From positions 26,480 through 90,479 of the forward strand of contig JAOAEZ010000002.1 of assembly GCA_026416515.1 (NCBI GenBank): a stretch of DNA of 64,000 nucleotides, read 5' to 3'. The stretch's first letter is position 1, and the number at the start of each line of letters is the position of its first letter. Of the stretch, positions 39,189-47,565 are shown piece after piece. The position numbers and the translations under genes were made by a program. The notes below the pieces were generated by a model. The model saw only the letters and a program-made list of their open reading frames with translations. It was not told the origin of the DNA and ran no database searches. Source of the stretch: Hydrogenophilus sp. Lineage in GTDB: Bacteria; Pseudomonadota; Gammaproteobacteria; Burkholderiales; Rhodocyclaceae.

Positions 39189-39208
39189 AAGGGAGGGAAA
39201 TCTCCCTT
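39189..39208 (-). terminator. Candidate terminator between rmlC and the M23 peptidase
   Basis: AAGGGAG/CTCCCTT (39189-39195 and 39202-39208) with a 6-nt loop. On the minus strand the stem ends in CCCTTTT, so it best fits the M23 peptidase gene. On the plus strand no T-run follows. Confidence 0.4.
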
Positions 39209-39245
39209 CTCCGCAGAGGAGGAAAGGGCAGAAGAGAGAGAGGCG

Positions 39246-40553
39246 TCAACCGCCGTGTGCGGAGAAAGGTTCGTTCTTCCTCCGGTCAGCAAGGAGGGGA
39301 GTGCGCGCTGCGATATCGAGCTGGGTGAGGGGAAGATCGGTATATTGACGAAAGCGGGCTAATTCTTTTTCGGGTAAGGGTTCTGGACCGGGGAGCTGGA
39401 CCGTTTGCGGGTCAAAGGGCTTTCCAGCGATACGGATTTCGTAGTGCAGGTGAGGACCCGTCGCCAGGCCGGTGGCGCCCACGTAACCGACTATTGTCCC
39501 TTGTTGGATTCGTTGCCCTACCTTAAGCCCCGGCGCGAAAGCGGAAAGGTGACCATAGCGAGTTTCGTACCCATGGCGGTGTTCGAGAACCACGATCTGA
39601 CCATAACCGTTCTGCGTACCGATAAAGGAGACCCGCCCGTCGGAGGCGGCGAGCACCGGAGTACCCGTTGGAGCTGCGAAATCAAGACCTAGGTGGTGTT
39701 TGTGTTCACCCGTGATGGGGTGAGTACGCAACCCAAAGGTGGAGCTGATACGGGTAAATTTCAGAGGATAGCGAAGAAACCCGGCGCCTAACGCTTTGCC
39801 GTCCGGTGTATAAAAAGCAGTTTCTCCATCGCGGTCTTGGTAACGAACTACCCGGTAGGTTTTACCGCGGTTGGTGAATTGTGCAGCGAGAATGTCTCCT
39901 ACTTTGGTTTCGCCCAGCGCGTCGATCGACGTTTCGTAGAGAACGACAAATGAGTCGCCGCTGCGCAGATCGCGCGTGAAGTCGATTTCAGTGCCAAAGA
40001 CCTCCGCCATGCGGCTGACAATTTCGTGCGGTAGTCCGATTTCATCGGCGGTGGCGAAGAGGGAGGTGTGGATGGTTCCTTCGCGGATTTCGAGAAAAGA
40101 GGGAGCGAAAGAAGAGAGAGGCGCAGATACCGAAAAGCCTTCTTCGTTGCGTGCTACGACCGCTTGCTCGCCCCGCGTTAGGGGAAGTGCAAGCTGTTGA
40201 ACACGTCCTTCATCGTCCAGTTTGACAACCACCGGCGCTTGCGAAAGCAAGCGCCGATGAAGGGGTTGAACCGCAGGGTGGGTACGGGCAAAGGCGAGCA
40301 GCTCGTTGTCTGCTCCGAGCCGCGTCAGAAGCGCCGTGAGCGTTTCCCCTCGTTGCAACCGCTCGCGAACAACCCGAGCTGAAGAGAGGGAAAGGCGCCA
40401 TTCGGGATCGGCGAGGGAGATGGGGGGAAGCGCATTGATCACCTCTTGCGGTGTGGGAGCAGGCAAAGGATCTATCGCGGCGACCGCAAGAAGCGATATT
40501 GCTGATCCGAGCGCGATCGATCCTACCCATAGAGATCGGCGATGAAGCGCCAT
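39246..40553 (-). CDS. M23 family metallopeptidase (murein DD-endopeptidase type)
   Basis: 435 aa. An N-terminal hydrophobic segment (SLWVGSIALGSAISLLAVAA) acts as signal anchor. A LysM/OapA-like middle region (GETLTALLTRLGADNELLAF) precedes the LytM domain with zinc ligands in HHLGLDFAAPTGTPV and GPHLHYEIRI. It probably cleaves peptidoglycan cross-links in the periplasm during growth or division, as MepM does. The ATG has AGGAG upstream. Confidence 0.9.
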   Translation of the reverse strand: MALHRRSLWVGSIALGSAISLLAVAAIDPLPAPTPQEVINALPPISLADPEWRLSLSSARVVRERLQRGETLTALLTRLGADNELLAFARTHPAVQPLHRRLLSQAPVVVKLDDEGRVQQLALPLTRGEQAVVARNEEGFSVSAPLSSFAPSFLEIREGTIHTSLFATADEIGLPHEIVSRMAEVFGTEIDFTRDLRSGDSFVVLYETSIDALGETKVGDILAAQFTNRGKTYRVVRYQDRDGETAFYTPDGKALGAGFLRYPLKFTRISSTFGLRTHPITGEHKHHLGLDFAAPTGTPVLAASDGRVSFIGTQNGYGQIVVLEHRHGYETRYGHLSAFAPGLKVGQRIQQGTIVGYVGATGLATGPHLHYEIRIAGKPFDPQTVQLPGPEPLPEKELARFRQYTDLPLTQLDIAARTPLLADRRKNEPFSAHGG

Positions 40554-40599
40554 GGCGACTCCTAACGAGGGAAATCGAAGGCGATTCTATCAAAAAAGT

Positions 40600-40685
40600 T
40601 GACCTTTCCCCGAAAAGGGCGTATCGTTCTATGTGTGCGTGCGCGCACGCACAAGAGGGAGAGGTTGTTCCTCTCGTGGTATGAT
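40600..40685 (+). promoter_or_regulatory. Cold-shock gene leader: promoter elements and two palindromes
   Basis: TTGACC (40600-40605) with TATCGT (40622-40627) forms one possible promoter. An extended -10 (TGGTATGAT, 40677-40685) forms a second, close to the ATG. Between them lie a perfect 20-bp palindrome of alternating purines and pyrimidines (40634-40653) and a GAGAGG/CCTCTC hairpin (40659-40675). Confidence 0.45.
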
Positions 40686-40706
40686 GTTTGAGAAGGAAGT
40701 AGCGCT

Positions 40707-40910
40707 ATGCCAACAGGCACTGTTAAATGGTTCAATGACTCAAAGGGTTACGGTTTCATCACGCCCGATGATGGGGGAGATGACCTTTTTGCCCACTTTT
40801 CATCGATCAATATGCCGGGTTTTAAAACCCTCAAAGAGGGGGACCGGGTCCGGTTCGAAGTAACCCAAGGACAAAAAGGAAAACAGGCCTCTAATATCCA
40901 AAAACTCTAG
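40707..40910 (+). CDS. Cold-shock domain protein (CspA family)
   Basis: 67 aa. It has RNA-binding motif 1 (KGYGFITPD) and motif 2 (LFAHFSSI) of the cold-shock OB fold, and the normal length. It binds single-stranded RNA or DNA and melts RNA structure. The ATG follows GAAGGAAG. Which Csp paralogue it is, and whether it is cold-induced, cannot be told from the coding sequence; the structured leader hints at regulation. Confidence 0.95.
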   Translation: MPTGTVKWFNDSKGYGFITPDDGGDDLFAHFSSINMPGFKTLKEGDRVRFEVTQGQKGKQASNIQKL

Positions 40911-40925
40911 AAAATAAAGAGAACT

Positions 40926-40948
40926 CGCCCCGAGCAGAGATCGGGGCG
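40926..40948 (-). terminator. Terminator of rpmB-rpmG (possibly shared with the cold-shock gene)
   Basis: A perfect 8-bp stem CGCCCCGA/TCGGGGCG with a 7-nt loop. On the minus strand it is followed by a T-rich stretch (AGTTCTCTTTATTTT), so it best serves rpmG. On the plus strand there is no T-run. Confidence 0.55.
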
Positions 40949-40963
40949 GGTGCGCTGAGAGAA

Positions 40964-41131
40964 TTATTTCAGTTTTGCTTCGCGATAGAGAACGTGTTTG
41001 CGGGCGCGGGGGTCGAATTTCATGAGCTCAAGTTTGCCCGGCGTAGTCTTTTTGTTTTTGGTAGTGGTGTAAAAATGACCTGTCCCCGCGGTCGATTCGA
41101 GTTTAATCTTTTCGCGTGCCGCTTTCGCCAT
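40964..41131 (-). CDS. rpmG: 50S ribosomal protein L33
   Basis: 55 aa. The protein begins [18 protein letters not shown] and contains [20 protein letters not shown], ending REAKLK, which matches bacterial L33 throughout. It is the variant without the zinc-binding cysteines. It lies 12 bp after rpmB, its usual partner. Confidence 0.96.
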   Translation of the reverse strand: MAKAAREKIKLESTAGTGHFYTTTKNKKTTPGKLELMKFDPRARKHVLYREAKLK

Positions 41132-41143
41132 CGTACCGCTCCT

Positions 41144-41380
41144 TTAAATTTTTTCACCGCGCGCGCGCAGTTCGGCAAGAACGGCGTCGATTCCTTTTTT
41201 GTCGATGGTACGCAGACCCGCGTTCGAAACCCGTAAGCGAACCCAGCGCTGTTCCGCTTCGCTCCAGAAGCGGCGATAGTGAAGATTAGGCAAATAACGG
41301 CGCTTTGTTTTAATGTTGGAGTGCGAAACGTGGTGTCCGACCATCGGCCGCTTGCCCGTGACTTGACAGACGCGAGCCAT
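41144..41380 (-). CDS. rpmB: 50S ribosomal protein L28
   Basis: 78 aa. [20 protein letters not shown] and [14 protein letters not shown] are the L28 signature; the C-terminus [20 protein letters not shown] is typical. A GCAAGGAG site precedes the ATG. radC ends 34 bp upstream on the same strand, so the radC-rpmB-rpmG order seen in many proteobacteria is kept. Confidence 0.97.
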   Translation of the reverse strand: MARVCQVTGKRPMVGHHVSHSNIKTKRRYLPNLHYRRFWSEAEQRWVRLRVSNAGLRTIDKKGIDAVLAELRARGEKI

Positions 41381-41414
41381 CTCCGTTTACTCCTTGCGTA
41401 AAATTAAAACTCTA

Positions 41415-42089
41415 TCATAAAAGTCCGCACTCAGCAAGCGAAGTGATCGCGTCAGCGGTAACGATGAAGTGGTCCAGTAGGCGGATATCCATTAGGGAGA
41501 GCGCTTGTTTAAGGTCGGCGGTGAGCGAGAGGTCTGCAGCGCTAGGTTCTCTGCTACCCGCGGGGTGGTTATGGGCTACGATGACTGCAGCGGCATTAGC
41601 AAAAAGAGCGGCGCGCACCACTTCGCGCGGATAAACGACCGCTTCGGTAACCGTTCCGCGAGCGATCGGCTCCCAGCGGATGAGGCGATGGCGCTGATCT
41701 AATAAAAGGGCGACAAAGGTTTCTACCCGCTCCCCTCCTAGGGTAAGACGCAGCCAATCGCGCACCGCCTGCGGGTGCTCAAATGCCGGCATCTGCTTAA
41801 GTTCTTCCACAAGGGCCCGCCGGGCGAGCTCAACCGCTGCCGCAAGCTGCGCTGCTTTGGCTGGCCCTATCCCAGGGACAGCGGCGAGTTCCGCAGGGGA
41901 GGCATGAGCGAGCGCACCGATGCTTTCGAAACGACTCAGTAACTCATGAGCAAGCGCAAGGGCGCTCTTTCCCGGTGTACCCACCCGGAGAAAGATGGCA
42001 AGCAGCTCAGCGTTGGTGAGGGCCGCCGCTCCGCGCTGCCAAAGCTTTTCCCGCGGTCGATCTTCGATGGGCCAATCGCGAATCGCCAT
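41415..42089 (-). CDS. radC: RadC family (JAMM) protein
   Basis: 224 aa from ATG 42089; the frame extends far upstream through the coaBC start region without support. The N-terminus IRDWPIEDRPREKLWQRGAA and helix-hairpin-helix (AAVPGIGPAKAAQLAAAVEL) precede the MPN/JAMM motif VAHNHPAGSREPSAADLSLT. Despite the name, a DNA-repair role is not firmly established. It diverges from coaBC. Confidence 0.93.
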   Translation of the reverse strand: MAIRDWPIEDRPREKLWQRGAAALTNAELLAIFLRVGTPGKSALALAHELLSRFESIGALAHASPAELAAVPGIGPAKAAQLAAAVELARRALVEELKQMPAFEHPQAVRDWLRLTLGGERVETFVALLLDQRHRLIRWEPIARGTVTEAVVYPREVVRAALFANAAAVIVAHNHPAGSREPSAADLSLTADLKQALSLMDIRLLDHFIVTADAITSLAECGLL

Positions 42090-42149
42090 GGTACGATAAA
42101 GCCTATGGAAACGAACGCTAGCGACGATAATAGCGGATATACTGCGGGA

Positions 42150-43358
42150 ATGGGGACAGTGGCCGGTCAGCGCATCGTGCTCGCGGTGACCGGAAGCGTA
42201 GCGGCGTATAAAGCCTGCGAGGTAGTTCGGCGTTTGCGAGAAAGAGGGGCGCTTGTCGATGTGGTGATGAGCCGAGCAGCCACCCGCTTGGTCAGCCCGT
42301 TGACCTTTCAGGCGTTGACGGGAAGGCCGGTGTGGCAGCGTTGGTGGGGAGGGGGGACGGCGAGCGGGATGGAACATATCGAATTGACCCGCGGCGCAGC
42401 GCTGATGGTGGTAGCGCCCGCCACTGCCGATGTGATCGCACGATTGGCCCAGGGGCGAGCGGACGACTTGGTGGCGGCAGCGGCGTTGGCGCGTACCGTC
42501 CCTTTGGCGGTGGTGCCCGCTATGAACCAGGCGATGTGGGAGAACCGAGCGACCCAGCGCAATGTGGCGACGTTGATCGCCGATGGAGTGGCGGTCTGGG
42601 GGCCAGGGCGCGGAGCACAGGCGTGTGGGGAGGAGGGGGCAGGGCGAATGCTGGAGCCCGCCGAGATCGTCGCGCGGATCGAGGCGGCACTGATGCCCAA
42701 GTGGTTCGATGGGCGAAAGGCCGTGATCACGGCAGGCCCAACCTTTGAGCCGCTCGATCCGGTGCGGGGAATCACGAACCGCAGCTCGGGACGAATGGGG
42801 TTTGCATTGGCTGCTGTATTGGCAGCGGCAGGGGCAGAAGTGGTGTTGGTGAGCGGGCCAACGTCGCTACCCACCCCCTGGGGTGTTCGCCGCGTCGACG
42901 TGGTTACCGCCCAGGAGATGTATGAGGCGGTTTTGGGGTCGATCGATGGGGCCGATCTTTTTATAGCCGTTGCAGCGGTGGCCGATTTTCGCCCTGCCCA
43001 GAGGGTGGAAACCAAAATCAAGAAGGGCACAGCGCCGCTAACCCTTACGCTTACGCCTAATCCCGATATTCTCGCCGAGGTAGCCGCTTTGCCCGGTGGG
43101 CCTCTGTGCGTCGGATTTGCCGCGGAGACCGACGAGTTGGATCGAAACGCTGAAGAGAAACGCCGCCGTAAAGGGGTGGCGGTGGTGATCGGTAATTTGG
43201 TGAATGAGGCGTTGGGCAGCGAGACGACGCGGGTGGTGTTGTACGATGAGGAGGGACGTCATCCTCTTCCCGCGGGGAGAAAGGAGTGGGTGGCCAAGGA
43301 GATCGTTCGCTATCTCCACCGGCGCTTCTTCGCGAGGGGTGAGGTAAGGAGCGATTAG
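42150..43358 (+). CDS. coaBC: Bifunctional phosphopantothenoylcysteine decarboxylase/phosphopantothenate-cysteine ligase
   Basis: 402 aa from ATG 42150, which gives the family N-terminus (AGQRIVLAVTGSVAAYKACE); an in-frame ATG at 42105 is an alternative and neither has a strong ribosome site. The flavoprotein CoaC half has VAPATADVIARLAQG and PAMNQAMWENRATQRN. The CoaB half begins KAVITAGPTFEPLDPVRGIT and has SSGRMGFALA. It carries out two steps of coenzyme A synthesis. dut begins 1 bp after the stop. Confidence 0.93.
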   Translation: MGTVAGQRIVLAVTGSVAAYKACEVVRRLRERGALVDVVMSRAATRLVSPLTFQALTGRPVWQRWWGGGTASGMEHIELTRGAALMVVAPATADVIARLAQGRADDLVAAAALARTVPLAVVPAMNQAMWENRATQRNVATLIADGVAVWGPGRGAQACGEEGAGRMLEPAEIVARIEAALMPKWFDGRKAVITAGPTFEPLDPVRGITNRSSGRMGFALAAVLAAAGAEVVLVSGPTSLPTPWGVRRVDVVTAQEMYEAVLGSIDGADLFIAVAAVADFRPAQRVETKIKKGTAPLTLTLTPNPDILAEVAALPGGPLCVGFAAETDELDRNAEEKRRRKGVAVVIGNLVNEALGSETTRVVLYDEEGRHPLPAGRKEWVAKEIVRYLHRRFFARGEVRSD

Positions 43359-43359
43359 G

Positions 43360-43848
43360 ATGAAGGAGGAAATTGCGGAAACCCAAAAAACGGCCGGGAG
43401 GAGAAAGGTGGCCGTCCGCTTTCTCGATCCCCGTATTGCCGCCCACCCGCCTTGCCGCGCTTCGGCAGGGGCGGCGGCATTCGACCTGCGTGCGGCGATT
43501 GCGGCGCCTTTAACCTTGGCGCCCGGCGATACCGTGCTTATTCCGACAGGGGTAGCGATCTATTTGGCCGATCCTTCGTTGGCTGCGTTGATCTTGCCGC
43601 GCTCTGGATTAGGGCACCATCAGGGGCTTGTTCTGGGCAATTTGGTTGGGTTGATCGACTCCGATTACCAGGGGGAAATCCAGGTTTCGCTGTGGAACCG
43701 CGGACAGGCGCCGGTAGTGATCGAGCCTTTGATGCGCGTGGCTCAATTGCTGGTGATCTCTGTGTTGCCGATCGAAATGGTACCGGTAGAGGCGTTTACC
43801 CCTACGGCGCGCAGCACCAAGGGCTTCGGCAGCACGGGGACTGAATAG
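43360..43848 (+). CDS. dut: dUTP diphosphatase
   Basis: 162 aa. The five dUTPase motifs are visible: SAGAAAFDLRA, PRSGLGHHQGL, GLIDSDYQGE, RVAQLLVI and the C-terminal STKGFGSTG. The trimeric enzyme hydrolyses dUTP and protects DNA from uracil. An N-terminal extension of about 15 residues is charged. The coaBC-dut order is conserved in many proteobacteria. Confidence 0.95.
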   Translation: MKEEIAETQKTAGRRKVAVRFLDPRIAAHPPCRASAGAAAFDLRAAIAAPLTLAPGDTVLIPTGVAIYLADPSLAALILPRSGLGHHQGLVLGNLVGLIDSDYQGEIQVSLWNRGQAPVVIEPLMRVAQLLVISVLPIEMVPVEAFTPTARSTKGFGSTGTE

Positions 43849-43947
43849 AAGAGCCATGCGAAGGCGATCAACCCCCAAGGAGGGGTAGAGTATTAGTAAA
43901 TTTGATTATTATCATTTAATCATTTTGCAACGCAAAACTTCTTCCCG

Positions 43948-43977
43948 TTGACAAAAAGAAACCCTTTTGTCTAGAAT
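43948..43977 (+). promoter_or_regulatory. sigma70-type promoter of the sulfur-oxidation cluster
   Basis: TTGACA (43948-43953), 18-bp spacer, TAGAAT (43972-43977), about 40 bp ahead of the cytochrome ATG. The surrounding 120 bp are much more AT-rich than the neighbouring coding DNA. An AAAAGGAGG ribosome site precedes the ATG. Confidence 0.65.
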
Positions 43978-44019
43978 GAGCAGCGACAAAACATAATTTG
44001 AGCACCAAAAGGAGGATTA

Positions 44020-44538
44020 ATGATGCGTTGGTGGGTGGGGGCGGTTTTTTTCCTCGCCGGTGTTACCGCCCTGGGTGGAGTGAATGCGTTTTTTGAGTAC
44101 ACGAATACGACCGACTTTTGTACTTCGTGCCATACGATGCAGTGGAATAAAGAGGAGTGGATGGAAACCCTCCATTTTAGGAACCGGGTAGGGGTACGCG
44201 CCGAGTGCGCTGACTGCCACGTTCCGAAGGAGTTTTTTCCGAAGGTTATGGCAAAAATTTTAGCGGTAAAGGATCTCTACCATCATTTGGCCGGTACGAT
44301 CGATACGAAGGAGCAGTTTGAGATCCACCGCTGGGCGATGGCAAACCGCGTATGGGAGAAAATGAAACGCTCCGATTCTCGGGAGTGCCGGACATGCCAT
44401 GAATATGAGGATATGGATCTCTCGCAGCAAAGCCGCTCTGCACAACGCCGCCACGAGAAGGCGCCGCTGGAGGGGAAGACGTGCATCGATTGCCATAAAG
44501 GGGTAGCCCATCGGATGCCGGAAGAGCCGAAGACGTGA
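44020..44538 (+). CDS. NapC/NirT-type tetrahaem cytochrome c
   Basis: 172 aa. One N-terminal membrane anchor (WWVGAVFFLAGVTALGG) is followed by four CxxCH haem motifs at C34 (CTSCH), C63 (CADCH), C123 (CRTCH) and C155 (CIDCH). This is the NapC/NirT quinol dehydrogenase pattern. Such proteins pass electrons between the quinone pool and periplasmic partners. No nitrate or nitrite reductase is adjacent; instead the gene heads a flavocytochrome c/SoxYZ cluster, so the partner is probably in sulfur metabolism. ATG 44023 is an alternative start. Confidence 0.9.
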   Translation: MMRWWVGAVFFLAGVTALGGVNAFFEYTNTTDFCTSCHTMQWNKEEWMETLHFRNRVGVRAECADCHVPKEFFPKVMAKILAVKDLYHHLAGTIDTKEQFEIHRWAMANRVWEKMKRSDSRECRTCHEYEDMDLSQQSRSAQRRHEKAPLEGKTCIDCHKGVAHRMPEEPKT

Positions 44539-44548
44539 GGGGGAGCAG

Positions 44549-45517
44549 ATGAGCAAACGATGCTTCGGGAGAGGGGGGTGGGTTTTGGTGGCGGCGGTAT
44601 TGACAGGGATGGGTTCGCATCCCCTGTGGGCGCTTACCCACGATGAGAAAGCATTATTTGAGGCCGCTAGCTTTGGCGATGCTGGGGCAGTCGCGGCGTT
44701 GATTGCGAAGGGGGTCTCCCCGCGTGTGATGACCGAGTATGGGGTGACGCCGTTGATGTTTGCGGCTGAGTCGGGTGATCTCGAAACCATCAAGCGCTTA
44801 TTGGCAGCGGGTGCCGATTTGCAGGCGCGCTGTGCGGATGGGCGAACGGCGCTTTTTTTTGCGATCGAGGCGGGAAATTTTGATGCGGCTGTCTTCCTGA
44901 TTCATGCGGGAAGTAACGTGAATATCAAAAGCCGCAGCGGGGTGACGCCGCTGAGCCTTGCCGTATTGCGCGGACACCATGAGCTGATCGGATTGCTGTT
45001 AGCAAGAGGGGCCTATCCCGATAATGCCGATCGCAACGGCGTTACCCCCCTGATGACCGCTGCGGCAGCGGGCGATCTGAGAGCGGTCGAACTTTTGGTC
45101 AATGCCGGGGCCGATATGGATCTCCGCGATCGTAGGGGAATGGCCGCGATCCATTTTGCAGCGCGCAATGGCCGCTTACATGTGGTTCATTGGTTGGTCG
45201 ACCACGGGGTTCGGGTAGATGTGGTCGACGATGAAGGGCAGACCCCGTTGATGATCGCCGCCAGCCGCGGTCATTTGCATACCGCTGAGTTTTTGGTCCA
45301 CCGCGGCGCTAACATCAACCACCAGGATATAGAGGGTTGGACGCCGCTGTTTGCGGCTGTCGACGGCGGTCATCTGAAATTAGCCCAGTGGTTAGTGGCA
45401 AATGGGGCGGTGCCGTCGATGCGCGCGCGCAATGGCGAGAACTCCTTGGTGATCGCGCAGCGTCGCGGGCATGAGGAGATTGTGGCGTGGCTAAAAACGA
45501 TTTTGAAGAGCCCATGA
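44549..45517 (+). CDS. Exported ankyrin-repeat protein
   Basis: 322 aa. A probable signal peptide (WVLVAAVLTGMGSHPLWA) precedes about eight ankyrin repeats of 33 residues, for example GVTPLMFAAESGDLETIKRL and GQTPLMIAASRGHLHTAEFL. The repeats cover almost the whole mature protein, with no catalytic domain. It lies 10 bp after the NapC-like gene and before the diheme cytochrome. A scaffolding or maturation role for the periplasmic redox proteins is conceivable but is inference. Confidence 0.85.
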   Translation: MSKRCFGRGGWVLVAAVLTGMGSHPLWALTHDEKALFEAASFGDAGAVAALIAKGVSPRVMTEYGVTPLMFAAESGDLETIKRLLAAGADLQARCADGRTALFFAIEAGNFDAAVFLIHAGSNVNIKSRSGVTPLSLAVLRGHHELIGLLLARGAYPDNADRNGVTPLMTAAAAGDLRAVELLVNAGADMDLRDRRGMAAIHFAARNGRLHVVHWLVDHGVRVDVVDDEGQTPLMIAASRGHLHTAEFLVHRGANINHQDIEGWTPLFAAVDGGHLKLAQWLVANGAVPSMRARNGENSLVIAQRRGHEEIVAWLKTILKSP

Positions 45518-45600
45518 CTGTGCATGGGCGCGAGACAATGATGGCCACGAGCAAGAGCAAGGATTGATTTTTGGAGTAACCACCGAGAGGAGAGCCGGCG

Positions 45601-46197
45601 ATGAAGTGGAAAATAGCAACGAGCGGAGCAGTACTGGCAGCGGCGCTTGCCGCGGCGCCCTTTGCCCAGGCGGTCGAGATCAGTTACGCCGAGGTAATGG
45701 CTCATACCTGCGCGGGGTGTCATGGCCCCAACGGTTCAAGCGTTGGCCCGGCGGCGCCAACCATCGCGGGGATAAACCCCGAGCTATTTATCGAGGCGAT
45801 GAGGGATTACCGGGACGGGTTCCGCGCAGGGACGATCATGCCACGCATCGCCAAAGGGTATAGCGATGAAGAATACAAATTGATGGCTGAGTTTTTTGCG
45901 AAGCAGCCGTTTAAGCGGTATGACCAGCCGCACGACGCGAAATTGGTCGAACGGGGTAAGAGGTTGCACGACCGTTATTGCGAGAAGTGCCATGAAAACG
46001 GCGGAAAGGCAAGCGCCGAGGCCGGTGTGTTGGCGGGGCAGTGGTTGCCCTACCTACAGTATCAAATGGAGGACTACTTGGCCGGTAAGAGAGAGTATAA
46101 GGAAAAAAATATGAAAAATAAATTAACTGAGATGCTTGAAAAAGAGGGCCAGGAGGGACTCAAGGCGGTGCTTAACTTTTACGCGAGCCAGAAGTGA
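45601..46197 (+). CDS. fccA: Diheme cytochrome c, probable flavocytochrome c cytochrome subunit
   Basis: 198 aa. The signal peptide ends near AAAPFAQA. Two haem sites are present, C37AGCH41 and C127EKCH131, each in a c553/c4-like domain (HTCAGCHGPNGSSVGP and RYCEKCHENGG). The next gene encodes the flavoprotein of sulfide dehydrogenase, so this is probably its electron-accepting partner. Its stop lies 11 bp before that gene's start, with the ribosome site spanning the junction. c4-like cytochromes of other function are the alternative. Confidence 0.82.
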   Translation: MKWKIATSGAVLAAALAAAPFAQAVEISYAEVMAHTCAGCHGPNGSSVGPAAPTIAGINPELFIEAMRDYRDGFRAGTIMPRIAKGYSDEEYKLMAEFFAKQPFKRYDQPHDAKLVERGKRLHDRYCEKCHENGGKASAEAGVLAGQWLPYLQYQMEDYLAGKREYKEKNMKNKLTEMLEKEGQEGLKAVLNFYASQK

Positions 46198-46208
46198 GGA
46201 GAGCGATC

Positions 46209-47477
46209 ATGGTGCAGATCCATCGTCGGACATTTCTGCAGGGGGTAGGGGTAACTGCGGCGGTAGGGGTACTCGGGGCACCGTCATTAGCACTGGGTGC
46301 TGCGAAAAAGGTGGTGATCGTGGGCGGAGGTACAGGCGGCGCAACGGCGGCGCAATATCTGCGGCGGTATGATCCTACCATCGAAGTGACCTTGATCGAT
46401 ACGAGCAAGGAGTATTACACGTGCTATTTCAGTAACTTGGTGATCGCTGGATTGCGTGATCTGAAGTCGATTCGCCAAACGCACGAAGGGTTGAGTAAGC
46501 GCGGCGTTAAGATCGTTCATGATATGGTCACCGCGATCGACGGAGGAGCGAAACAGGTGGTGACCGCGAGTGGTCAAAAGTTCCCGTTTGACCGGTGCAT
46601 CGTGGCGCCGGGGATCGATTTGGTTTACGGCGCAGTAGAAGGATATACGGCGGAGCTTGAGGAAAAGATCCCTCATGCGTGGAAAGCGGGTTCTCAAACC
46701 GATCTGCTGGCTAAGCAGATTAAGGAGATGAAGCCAGGAGGGGTGGTGGTGATGATCGCTCCGCCTAACCCATACCGCTGTCCTCCGGGTCCTTACGAGC
46801 GCGCGTGTATGATTGCCCACTACCTCAAGCAGAACAAACCCGGTTCAAAGGTGGTGATCATCGATCCAAAAGATAAGTTCTCCAAACAAGGTCTTTTCAC
46901 CGCCGCATGGAAGAAACATTATGACGGGATCGTAGAGTGGCTGGGGTCGGATAAGGTAGGAACGAAGTTCGCGATCGACCCCACGACGCTGACGGTGAAG
47001 ACCCAAGCGGGTGAGATTAAGGCCGATGTCCTGAATGTGATCCCGCCTCAACGGGCAGGAAAAGTCGCTCAAGCTTCTAATCTGGTGGACGATAAGGGGT
47101 GGTGCCCGGTGAATCCGGCGACTTTCGAGTCGACGTTGGTTCCGGGTGTCCATGTGATCGGGGACGCGGCGATTGCCGGGGCGATGCCGAAGTCGGGATA
47201 TGCAGCCAATAGCCAAGGAAAAGTGTGCGCGATGGCGGTGGCGTTGCTGCTGAACGGTAAACAACCCGTGCAGCCAGCTTATACTAACACTTGCTACAGC
47301 TTTATCACCCCAGATCAGGCAGTTTCCGTGGCGGCGATTTACGAGCTCAAAGAGGGGAAAATTGTTGAGAAGGTAGGTGGATTGACGCCCGCTGACGCGT
47401 CTGATGAGGTGCTGCGCCGCGAGGGTCAATACGCCGAGTCGTGGTACCGCAATATTGTGGTGGATTGCTTCGGTTAA
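46209..47477 (+). CDS. fccB: Flavocytochrome c sulfide dehydrogenase flavoprotein subunit
   Basis: 422 aa from ATG 46209 (AGGAG upstream). A twin-arginine signal (HRRTFLQGVGVTAAVGVLG) indicates export in folded form. The FAD motif is KVVIVGGGTGGATAAQYLRR. Candidate redox cysteines lie in EYYTCYFSNLVIAGL and YRCPPGPYERACMIAHYL. The C-terminal FCSD flavin-binding region is present. It oxidises sulfide (or polysulfide) in the periplasm and passes electrons to the cytochrome subunit. It may instead be SoxF-like, given the soxYZ genes next door. Confidence 0.92.
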   Translation: MVQIHRRTFLQGVGVTAAVGVLGAPSLALGAAKKVVIVGGGTGGATAAQYLRRYDPTIEVTLIDTSKEYYTCYFSNLVIAGLRDLKSIRQTHEGLSKRGVKIVHDMVTAIDGGAKQVVTASGQKFPFDRCIVAPGIDLVYGAVEGYTAELEEKIPHAWKAGSQTDLLAKQIKEMKPGGVVVMIAPPNPYRCPPGPYERACMIAHYLKQNKPGSKVVIIDPKDKFSKQGLFTAAWKKHYDGIVEWLGSDKVGTKFAIDPTTLTVKTQAGEIKADVLNVIPPQRAGKVAQASNLVDDKGWCPVNPATFESTLVPGVHVIGDAAIAGAMPKSGYAANSQGKVCAMAVALLLNGKQPVQPAYTNTCYSFITPDQAVSVAAIYELKEGKIVEKVGGLTPADASDEVLRREGQYAESWYRNIVVDCFG

Positions 47478-47492
47478 AGTACTTCCCCCAGA

Positions 47493-47527
47493 TTTTCCCC
47501 CTCCTCAAGAGGAGAGGAGGGGGAAAA
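47493..47527. other. Perfect 14-bp hairpin between fccB and soxY
   Basis: TTTTCCCCCTCCTC (47493-47506) pairs exactly with GAGGAGGGGGAAAA (47514-47527) across a 7-nt loop. It begins 16 bp after the fccB stop and ends 38 bp before the soxY start. No T-run follows on the plus strand, so it may be an RNA-processing or stability element, or a weak terminator. Confidence 0.7.
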
Positions 47528-47565
47528 GAGGTTGGATTGGTGATGTGTAAAGGAGGGAGCAGGCG

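Noticed and set aside
43869..43886. ACCCC/GGGGT stem after dut as a terminator
   Set aside because: The stem is only 5 bp and no T-run follows.
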